A stretch of 64,000 bases of DNA, from assembly GCA_902593735.1 (NCBI GenBank), contig CACJJL010000005.1, positions 1-64,000 on the forward strand. The letters are read 5' to 3'. The first letter of the stretch is position 1; each line of letters opens with the position of its first letter. Source of the stretch: an uncultured SAR116 cluster alpha proteobacterium. Its GTDB lineage: Bacteria; Pseudomonadota; Alphaproteobacteria; Puniceispirillales; Marisalimonadaceae. Position numbers and translations under genes: made by a program. Positions 57,607-64,000 of the stretch are shown piece by piece. The notes beneath the pieces were generated by a model that saw nothing but the letters and a program-made list of their open reading frames with translations, was not told where the DNA came from and made no database searches.

Positions 57607-58407
57607 ATGAACAATGTAATTAAATTAGAAAGTGTTGAAATGGAATTTAAAGATAGTATTGCAATCATACAACAACAAGCAACTCAAACAAATGTTGGTG
57701 TCTTGAGAAGACAAGCAATTTTAAGCGAATTAAACTTAAAAAAAAGTCAAACTGTAATAGACATTGGATGTGGAGGTGGTCATTTACTGAAAGAAATATC
57801 ATTAGCAATTGGAGAAAAAGGTAAGGTTATAGGTATTGATGGAAGTGAATTTCAAATAAATTCAGCTAAAGAACTATGTGCAAATCTGTCGAATGTTCAC
57901 CTAGTTTGTTGTAATGCAAATAATATTAAAATTGAAAAACAAACATGCGATGCAGTGACATCAACGCAGACACTTGAATATATAGAAAATGTTGATGACG
58001 TATTAAGAGAAGCAAAAAGATTGCAAAAACCAAATTCAAAATTTGTAAACATATCTACATTATGGGATTTTTTTGGCTTTCATGGTCCTGATCCAGAAAT
58101 TAATAAAGTTATGCATGATGCAATGAAAGGTCAAAAACACCCAATGTTGCCTATTCAACTTAGCGGAAAACTCAAAAAATTAGGATATAAAAATATTAAA
58201 ACACAAGAGATTAATTTTTTTATAAGAAATAAAAATGACAATTCTTTTCCTAAATTTCATGAAATTCTTATGATTAATGCTGCGAGAAGCAAAGGTGTTT
58301 CTGAAGAAATCATTTCAAAGTGGCAAAATCAATTAAACAAAGCTGAAAAAGAAGGTGATTTTGCTTTTACTGCATATAGCATATTAACATCAGCTTATAA
58401 GAATTAA
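57607..58407 (+). CDS. class I SAM-dependent methyltransferase
   Basis: A 266-aa cytoplasmic protein with SAM motif I IDIGCGGGHLL, acidic post-I GIDGS and the Methyltransf_11-type block DAVTSTQTLEYIENVDDVLRE. The N-terminal helical cap and C-terminal extension suggest a small-molecule methylase (UbiE or arsenite-like fold), but no specific substrate can be named. Its stop overlaps the convergent lipoprotein gene. Confidence 0.8.
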   Translation: MNNVIKLESVEMEFKDSIAIIQQQATQTNVGVLRRQAILSELNLKKSQTVIDIGCGGGHLLKEISLAIGEKGKVIGIDGSEFQINSAKELCANLSNVHLVCCNANNIKIEKQTCDAVTSTQTLEYIENVDDVLREAKRLQKPNSKFVNISTLWDFFGFHGPDPEINKVMHDAMKGQKHPMLPIQLSGKLKKLGYKNIKTQEINFFIRNKNDNSFPKFHEILMINAARSKGVSEEIISKWQNQLNKAEKEGDFAFTAYSILTSAYKN

Positions 58408-58868
58408 TTGTGTGGAAGCGACAAAAGTGTAAATGTAATAAAGTTTGTATTTACTCTTTCAGTTTTTCTTTTTAATATTTGAGAATACTTAATTTTGATA
58501 TCACCAGTTTTACATCTTAAAGTTGAATTAAATATACTTTGACCATATAAAATTTTCTCATTTTCTAAATTACTACACTCATTACTTAACATTTTTATTA
58601 TCTGTTTTCTTGCATCTAATTCAGAACGTGTTCTAGACAACTGTAAATTAGTTGACTTTGCAATACCACATGCTCTAAACTCGAAAAGTTTTTGATTTAC
58701 ATTTTCACACCAGCCAGGAAGAAACCACATAATGTCTTCTTTTTCTTTTTCAGCGCGTATTTCTTGATTTTGAATTAATATTTTTTGTGAAACCGTATTT
58801 TGTGTATTGCAACTATTTAAATGCATAAACAAATATAAAAGCAGAATAATTTTAAAAAAATTTTTCAT
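58404..58868 (-). CDS. LPP20-like lipoprotein
   Basis: A 154-aa lipoprotein with lipobox LNSC (Cys20). The middle part ACGIAKSTNLQLSRTRSELDARKQI has the look of LPP20-type outer-membrane lipoproteins. It overlaps the DUF4384 gene by four bases (ATGA), so the two are made together. Partner role inferred. Confidence 0.65.
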   Translation of the reverse strand: MKNFFKIILLLYLFMHLNSCNTQNTVSQKILIQNQEIRAEKEKEDIMWFLPGWCENVNQKLFEFRACGIAKSTNLQLSRTRSELDARKQIIKMLSNECSNLENEKILYGQSIFNSTLRCKTGDIKIKYSQILKRKTERVNTNFITFTLLSLPHN

Positions 58869-59665
58869 TTTGTGATTGTATAACTAATCCTTTTTTTTGT
58901 CCAATTTCGAACTGGTATGTCAAATAATAACTTTTTCATTTCGTTAAATTCAATGTCTTTATTAAGAGAAATTTTTTGTCTGGAAGCAATCAAAAGTAAA
59001 TATTCTGAAACTATATTTTTTTTTATTTTTTCAGACATTAAGAAAAAAATTTCTTTATCCTTAGGAGGAAAATGATAATTATTTTTAACATTACCTTTTT
59101 GAGGATAAGAAATTAGATTTACAAGTTTATTAGTGTTAACTTCTGGATACCACCCGAAAACATAAAGATAAGCAGGTTCACTTAAACTAATATTTATCTT
59201 CAGTGTATCTCCATCCTTAGCTAATTTAGAAGATGAGGCTTTAAAAACTTTTTTCTTAGTTCCGTAATCGGTTGTTATATAAAAATTACTATTAACATTT
59301 TTTCTAATTGCAACAACTTCTGCATCAAAATTTACTCTACATATCTTTTCACCAAGTTCTTCAATTATTTTTTTAGTAAAGTTTGAAATTCTTTTTATAA
59401 TTGTGTTATTACCTAAAGATGACCATGTATTTTCATACAATTTGCAATCATCTTGTATACAATTTTCAACTATGTCATTAGATATGCTTTCTCCTGAAAT
59501 TCTTCTTATAGCTTCATTCTTTCCATTCATAATAGCTCTTTCACAAGCTTCATTTTGAGAAATATCTGGTCCATAAGAGTATTCCCCCTCAACAGAAATT
59601 AACTCTTGTGCATTTGAACAAAAAGAAAATAAAATTATAAATACAATATTAAATGCATATCTCAC
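58865..59665 (-). CDS. exported DUF4384 protein
   Basis: 266 aa with a signal peptide (cut near NAQ-E, residue 20). The N-terminal part has the stretch NEACERAIMNGKNEAIRRISGE. Residues about 152-235 (INISLSEPAYLYVFGWYP, then ISYPQKGN and LLLIASRQ) match the DUF4384 pattern, a domain often found fused or next to caspase-like proteases in bacteria. The start is GTG with a GGAG ribosome site 8 bases upstream. It could be the envelope partner of the caspase-like proteins; this is inference. Confidence 0.7.
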   Translation of the reverse strand: MRYAFNIVFIILFSFCSNAQELISVEGEYSYGPDISQNEACERAIMNGKNEAIRRISGESISNDIVENCIQDDCKLYENTWSSLGNNTIIKRISNFTKKIIEELGEKICRVNFDAEVVAIRKNVNSNFYITTDYGTKKKVFKASSSKLAKDGDTLKINISLSEPAYLYVFGWYPEVNTNKLVNLISYPQKGNVKNNYHFPPKDKEIFFLMSEKIKKNIVSEYLLLIASRQKISLNKDIEFNEMKKLLFDIPVRNWTKKRISYTITK

Positions 59666-60176
59666 CTTCTACACTCCATTATGTATTTATAACATCTTAT
59701 CACAAAAATAATATTTTCTTTCATTATAGTTCATTATATATAACTAATTTAAAAAAAAATTAAATAAATTAAATATTACAATTAAATCATTAAACTTTTA
59801 TTGGTAAAGTATGAAAATTTAAGCAAAAAAAAATTTTGTTTTAATATTCAAATTTTAGTGTTGAAAATCACTTCAGTATTAATTATTCAACTAACCAACT
59901 TAATTTACAAATCAAAAATAATGTTTATTTATAACAAATCTAATAATCATAAAGAGTAGATTTTTTTTACCATAGTCTTATAAAAATTTAACATCGTAAT
60001 ATAAATTCTAATTAGCTAACATTCTTAACTATTTAAATATAGATTTTTGGCTATGTAAGTTCATAAAACATGATATTTAAAAATTATAAGAATAAGGTTT
60101 ACTTAATATTAATAATTTTGAATTAAAAATTAATATGGTTAGTATAATTTAAAAACAATTTTAGTGGAACTAACTT
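59666..60176. other. gene-free AT-rich stretch
   Basis: About 510 bases with stops in all frames and no RNA gene seen. A GTGGA ribosome site near its right end belongs to the PH-domain gene. Confidence 0.5.
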
Positions 60177-60593
60177 ATGGGATATGTTGAAGATACGATT
60201 GGGACTGATGAAAGGATTGTTTACACTGTCCAGTTTCATTGGGTATATACTTTTATTGCTTATCTTTATCTTTTATTTCTTGGAATATTTATTATTGGTA
60301 TCATTATATTTATTAAAATGATGATTAATAAATGGACTACTGAAAGAGTACTTACAAACTCTAGATATATTCAAAAAAATGGTTGGATTGCAAGAAACAC
60401 TGAAGAAATTAGTATTCACAAAATTGAAGAAGTAGATTTATTGCAAACAATTTTAGGTCGTATTTTAGGTTATGGATCCATAAGTATTTCTGGGACTGGT
60501 TCAGGTAATATACTTTTAAAATCAATTGATGACCCATTAATATTTCAAAAACATTTGAACGACTTAAGGTTTAAGAATAAATCTATATCATAA
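60177..60593 (+). CDS. PH-domain (bPH2-like) membrane protein
   Basis: A 138-aa protein with one hydrophobic segment (about residues 24-49) and then a bacterial PH fold: TERVLTNSRYIQKNGWI, EISIHKIEEVDL and GYGSISISGTGSG are the typical strands. Function not known; such proteins usually sit on the inner membrane. Ribosome site GTGGA about 9 bases before the ATG. Confidence 0.78.
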   Translation: MGYVEDTIGTDERIVYTVQFHWVYTFIAYLYLLFLGIFIIGIIIFIKMMINKWTTERVLTNSRYIQKNGWIARNTEEISIHKIEEVDLLQTILGRILGYGSISISGTGSGNILLKSIDDPLIFQKHLNDLRFKNKSIS

Positions 60594-61119
60594 TTATTTC
60601 AAAAAAGTAAATAGGCTAGTATGACCCTGCTTAAAATGTTTCCTCTTTAAGAGTTAACATTGTAATTATTTATAGTTTCACAAATAAAACTTTAAAATTG
60701 AATAATATACATAATATTAGAAATAGTGCTTTTCATGATTATTTTTGTATTATAGATGAATAATTTATGATTTTGAAATAATATATTCACTTTTAAAAAT
60801 TTATATGTATACACATTATTCAAATATACTTAATTAGTTGCATATAACGACATATTTAGATTTTAATTGATAGGTATTTACCTATGGGGGATATGATCAA
60901 ACACCAAAGGAATATCTAATATTGTATTTTCAAAATAGGACATTTGTTAACTCATTTAAATTCCAATTTTTTTGCAAATAATTTATAGATTAACTTGCAA
61001 TGAATTTTCTACAAAAAATGAATTTATTTAAACGTTGTTAAACCTAAATTGTTAAATCATTTACAATTAATTTTATTTTAAGTATTTTTTATAAAATTTC
61101 AAAAATTTGAGAGGTTTAG
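60594..61119. other. gene-free AT-rich stretch with one palindrome
   Basis: About 525 bases without a credible coding frame. A 16-base palindrome with 7-base arms (ATAGGTA/TACCTAT, 60870-60885) is the only ordered element I see; it may be an operator. A GAGAGG ribosome site at the right end belongs to the next gene. Confidence 0.45.
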
Positions 61120-61440
61120 ATGTTTGCAGTCAATGTAACAATAAAAGTTCAAAATGAATTAGCAAAAAAAGCAATCATACTCGCATTAAAAGATTGGAGT
61201 CACGATCTTTTTCAAAATAACGGATTAATGTTTAGGTGTTTTGTAGATAGAACAGAAAACCAAGTTGAGATTTTCCACGTTTTTCGAACAAAAGAAGAAA
61301 TGGAGGAGGTTCGAAAAAATAAATCTAATGAATTTTGGAATCAAATAAAGGATATGGGTGGACAAGTAACAAGATACGAGGGAAATTGTGAAATAGAAGT
61401 TTCTAAAGGGTTACAAGACTTAGATATAAAATTCAAATAA
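61120..61440 (+). CDS. small cytoplasmic protein, possibly ABM/dimeric alpha-beta barrel
   Basis: 106 aa with no signal or membrane helix. The alternation of strands and helices (NVTIKVQ, then KAIILALKDWSHDLFQ, then MFRCFVDRTE and VEIFHVFRTKEEMEEVRK) resembles ferredoxin-like monooxygenase or YCII-type domains, but no diagnostic motif is present. GAGAGG ribosome site 5 bases before the ATG. Lone gene between two gene-free stretches. Confidence 0.6.
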   Translation: MFAVNVTIKVQNELAKKAIILALKDWSHDLFQNNGLMFRCFVDRTENQVEIFHVFRTKEEMEEVRKNKSNEFWNQIKDMGGQVTRYEGNCEIEVSKGLQDLDIKFK

Positions 61441-61584
61441 ATTAGTATGAACATTCATATATCCAACTTTAAAAAATTAATTCAAATTTAATATATAAAT
61501 CACAATAATATTCAAAGAACGATATCAATTACTCTTTACTCATAATATAAATTGATTAGACTATAATAATGAAAGAAAAATAAA

Positions 61585-62181
61585 GTATTTTGTTCTTGTG
61601 GTTTATGCCAATTATTTCAAAATGATCCATCACCTAAGTATTCTGTAATGTGTTTATGCTAGGATTGTAGATAAGCATTGAGATGGGCTGAAACATTTGG
61701 GGGAAAAAACCGAAAGTTATGATTTAATCCGTACATTTTCGTTCAGACATTTTTAATTATAATGGTATTCAAAATATGATTGCAATTCAATTAAGAGATG
61801 AATCACGTTCAACAAGGATATATTGCAAAAATTACTTTTTTTGTTTTGCGGTTGATCATATCAACTTTCAAAATAATGTTTTAATAATACAACCGTATTA
61901 TTGTAAGCAAAACTTTGATATTCATATTTAACCATTAGCAATTTTAAATTTACAAGATTATCCTGGAGAATTTGCTGAATTAGGATCCGATACTATTCCT
62001 ATTTTTCATTCTAGAAAATATCCTCAAGAAAAAAAGAGTTCTCTCCATTGATCCAGTATCTAAATGTCTTAGTCCTTCAAAAAATCTTGCTAAGGCAATA
62101 ACAATTAGAGAACTTATTTCAAAAATTGGTAAAATTGAAGTTTTGGGTTTAATAAGTGGTCATAATTTAGAAGGCTTATAA
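61585..62181 (+). pseudogene. decayed GFA/CENP-V-type gene
   Basis: Translation beginning at 61585 gives FCSCGLCQL, then CLC-stop-DCR-stop, the CxCGxC and CxCxxCR zinc pattern of GFA (glutathione-dependent formaldehyde-activating-like) proteins. After two frame changes the stretch 61761-62050 reads STRIYCKNY-FAVDH-FQNNVLIIQP, again GFA-like. A third frame change leads to the end (VLSIDPVSKCL near 62038). At least four in-frame stops are present, so the gene is dead. Family identity is by pattern only. Confidence 0.55.
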
Positions 62182-62425
62182 AATTAGTTAATTCAGAAAC
62201 AGTATGTTTTTATTAGTATGGTATTTATTTGAAGACATTTAAAAAAAAATTTAAAGGAGATAATTTAACAAATTTTTTTAACTATAGATTTCTATGTAGT
62301 CTGATTAAATAATGAAGCAAGTTTCATTGCAATCATGAATAATTTAAAATATTTCTCGAAAATATAATTTGTATATGTTTTAAAATTATAGAAATTAATT
62401 AAGAAAAGTTTATTCGAGATTAAAA
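62182..62425. other. short AT-rich gap, nothing seen
   Basis: AT-rich spacer between the decayed gene and the small ORF at 62426. No structure noticed. Confidence 0.4.
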
Positions 62426-62566
62426 ATGGCATTGAGAATAAAAAACTATAATAAATATATTGTAATTAATTTTGCATGGAATAATTATTTTGTTATTACT
62501 AACAAAATAGTTCAATTTTTAGATTTAAAAGTTCAGAGTTTTATTATGAGTAAATTAAAAAAATGA
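62426..62566 (+). CDS. possible 46-aa ORF coupled to the next gene
   Basis: A short frame from ATG at 62426 ends in a TGA that shares ATGA with the start of the 84-aa gene. It has no clear ribosome site and composition typical of random AT-rich sequence, so it is doubtful. The exact coupling is the only support. Confidence 0.25.
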   Translation: MALRIKNYNKYIVINFAWNNYFVITNKIVQFLDLKVQSFIMSKLKK

Positions 62567-62817
62567 GTACTGGGATAATATTAGGTTTAGGTCTGATTAC
62601 CATTGTAATTTCTTTTTATATAATTCTAAATATTCCATATTGGATGCTATTATGGAACAAAAGAAAGGGTAAAAATACAGAATTAGAAAAAACTTATCAT
62701 TTGTGGGTATATTCCTCAGATGATTCACTAAATAAATTTTTAAAATTTTGTATTTACTGTCTTTATGCTTTTGGTATTTACCTTTTTTTTGAAGAGCTAT
62801 TATACAGACACTTTTGA
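62563..62817 (+). CDS. small membrane protein, unknown
   Basis: 84 aa with two hydrophobic segments (about residues 5-30 and 60-80) separated by a basic loop (WNKRKGKN). It ends in ELLYRHF. No family recognised, and isolated in a sparse region; it may be a true small inner-membrane protein or a remnant. Confidence 0.45.
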   Translation: MSTGIILGLGLITIVISFYIILNIPYWMLLWNKRKGKNTELEKTYHLWVYSSDDSLNKFLKFCIYCLYAFGIYLFFEELLYRHF

Positions 62818-63095
62818 ATGAATTAGACCTTACCTGCAAATTCTATAATTAAACTTTTAAATAATATAAAATTTTAAAAAGTGATTAATGTATTATAAAT
62901 GTGAAAATATATTATAACATTTCAAATGATTTATACATGCAATATTAAAAAATAAATTAATTCTTGAGGTTTTTTCTTTTAGATACCAATAATTAATCTA
63001 TAACTTTAGTTGAAAATTATTTCATTTTGATTGAACAATTATAAATAGTAATCTTTGCTTATAATTAGTTAAAAATGTGATTATGACATTCTAAA

Positions 63096-63500
63096 TTATA
63101 TGTCTATACCATGTGGAACCAAAAAAACTACAGGTGTTAACCAAAAATCATCATCTTTGAAATTATCGATTATAATTTCCCAGTACACCTCACCCTTATC
63201 AGCTTGGTGTTTTTTGTGAAAAACACTTACGTTGTCTCCAAAAAGGTGTATCCCAACATTATTAACTAATTCCTGAAAATTATGGCTATTATCAGTTTTT
63301 AATTTTGAAATTGATGATGTTTTATTATTCATGCCAAACATAGATGCATTAACACTTAAATCAAAATCAATTTTTATTGCTTTCTTTCCATCAAATTCTT
63401 CTTCTACAAGATATGTGTTAATATTTTCACCATAATTTTTGCTAACATTTTTTAAAACATCTTTTAGTGATTTTGGTAATATTCGAACATTAACTGCCAT
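63096..63500 (-). CDS. unknown protein, operon with the EF-hand gene
   Basis: 134 aa from the ATG at 63500, which has a strong GGAGGA ribosome site 5 bases upstream; the frame is open to a TTG at 63512 that overlaps that site. No signal peptide. The middle (FDLSVNASMFGMNNKT) and the end (WEIIIDNFKDDDFWLTPVVFLVPHG) look folded and soluble. Follows the 110-aa gene after 18 bases. No family recognised. Confidence 0.6.
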   Translation of the reverse strand: MAVNVRILPKSLKDVLKNVSKNYGENINTYLVEEEFDGKKAIKIDFDLSVNASMFGMNNKTSSISKLKTDNSHNFQELVNNVGIHLFGDNVSVFHKKHQADKGEVYWEIIIDNFKDDDFWLTPVVFLVPHGIDI

Positions 63501-63518
63501 ATATTCCTCCAATAAAAA

Positions 63519-63851
63519 TTAATTTTCAAGTATATATTTTTCTAAAACAAATTCAATATTATTCCAATTCCAACCATATTCACTTGCCAATATTTCAAAG
63601 TGAAGCTTTAGCGGAGACTGCATTATTGATGTTTTAAGTTTTGTTAAGTCTAAGAAATTAAAAGATTGTTTATTTTTAAAACCTAACCAAACATCTAATT
63701 TGAAAAAGTGTGTAGAGCTGTTGTTAACATAAAAAGTACATCCAACAAATGTGTCATCAATTAAATCAAGTTGAGCGATCATTTCTTCTACTTCTGAAGT
63801 AGTTTCTTCCAATCTTTCAAGAAATGACAAAATATCTTTATCATAGCTCAT
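63519..63851 (-). CDS. unknown protein, operon with the EF-hand gene
   Basis: 110 aa, acidic, no signal peptide. Its N-terminus is a predicted helix rich in Glu (FLERLEETTSEVEEMIAQL), followed by beta-like segments (CTFYVNNSSTHFFKLDVWLGF). It starts 24 bases after the stop of the gene cut by the window edge, on the same strand, so it is probably co-transcribed with it. No family recognised. Confidence 0.55.
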   Translation of the reverse strand: MSYDKDILSFLERLEETTSEVEEMIAQLDLIDDTFVGCTFYVNNSSTHFFKLDVWLGFKNKQSFNFLDLTKLKTSIMQSPLKLHFEILASEYGWNWNNIEFVLEKYILEN

Positions 63852-63867
63852 GAAATAATAACTATCA

Positions 63868-63887
63868 TCATCTACTACCCACCATTA
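63868..63887 (-). repeat. 20-base sequence shared with 43159-43178
   Basis: Contains the final codons and tandem stops of the partial EF-hand gene and the GGTGGG ribosome-like site. It is identical to the sequence in front of the TPR-like gene at 43.16 kb. Confidence 0.75.
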
Positions 63888-64000
63888 TATATCTGCACTT
63901 TCTGGTCACGACCATAATACCTACGTGCATAGTACGTCATTGTATCTGATAAGTATTCTTTAAGCTCGTTATCACTCACCTTTCCATCTTTGTTACTATC
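63875..64000 (-). CDS. partial: C-terminus of an EF-hand, probably caspase-like, protein
   Basis: The last 41 codons of a gene that continues beyond the right edge. They start with a full EF-hand loop pattern, DSNKDGKVSDNE (D-x-N-x-D-G-x-V-x-x-x-E), then YLSDTMTYYARRYYG and the end VQIYNGG. The position of the loop near the C-terminus is the same as in the three caspase-like genes, and the last 26 codons recur as a relic at 38363-38443. Caspase identity of the missing part is inference. Confidence 0.8.
   Translation of the reverse strand, partial: DSNKDGKVSDNELKEYLSDTMTYYARRYYGRDQKVQIYNGG

Noticed and set aside
59666-59690. Apparent resemblance of the DUF4384 leader to the conserved tail/ribosome-site sequence
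   Set aside because: ATAATGG and GTGTAGAAG-like matches are only partial, with gaps; too weak to call a further copy.

Overview
The window is a low-GC (about 30 percent by eye), gene-dense bacterial chromosome segment. Its left half follows gene orders I know from alphaproteobacteria: ssb/gyrA/coaD divergent from uvrA; xth-erpA-dgt-argS-SPOR-scpA-scpB; tatA-tatB-tatC-serS-surE-pcm-nlpD-yajC-secD-secF; and valS next to tolC. Small spacers, 4-base overlaps between convergent genes, frequent TTG/GTG starts and missing members of usual clusters suggest a streamlined, probably marine, alphaproteobacterium of the SAR11/HIMB59 kind. That placement is inference, not proof.

Layout. 1-31 kb: housekeeping genes for CoA synthesis, topology, repair, tRNA modification and charging, Sec and Tat export, cell-wall hydrolase control, chromosome segregation and outer-membrane efflux. 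31-34.5 kb: tRNA-Cys, a fused flavoprotein-selenophosphate synthetase and tRNA 2-selenouridine synthase, then tRNA-Asn. 34.5-43.4 kb: an accessory block starting just behind tRNA-Asn. It has an AlpA-like regulator, a replication-type winged-helix gene with a broken tail, small orphans, and three large exported caspase-like (peptidase C14) proteins, each ending in an EF-hand-like calcium loop. 43.4-58.4 kb: mostly metabolic genes (YqaA membrane protein, ABC-F ATPase, cysteine synthase, mercaptopyruvate sulfurtransferase, a complete Aap-type amino-acid ABC transporter, a MetC-type lyase, a TfdA-type dioxygenase), then tRNA-Pro beside a decayed EamA transporter, a DUF3422 protein and a methyltransferase. 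58.4-64 kb: a second, sparse accessory region with a DUF4384 exported protein and a partner lipoprotein, a PH-domain protein, long gene-free AT-rich stretches, a decayed GFA/CENP-V-like gene and two unknown small genes. The window stops inside the C-terminal end of another EF-hand protein.

The most unusual content is the family of exported caspase-like proteins. Each intact one has an export signal, a variable AT-rich N-terminus, an Ig-like beta domain, a C14 domain with His and Cys in place, an EF-hand-like loop and a conserved C-terminus. Two carry internally duplicated coiled coils. The protein cut by the right window edge has a tail whose last 26 codons also survive as a relic at 38.4 kb, directly in frame after the stop of a different gene. 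A 20-base piece of the same tail/ribosome-site sequence occurs again at 43.16 kb. The two accessory regions therefore share recombined parts, and the unlinked DUF4384/lipoprotein pair may belong to the same envelope system.
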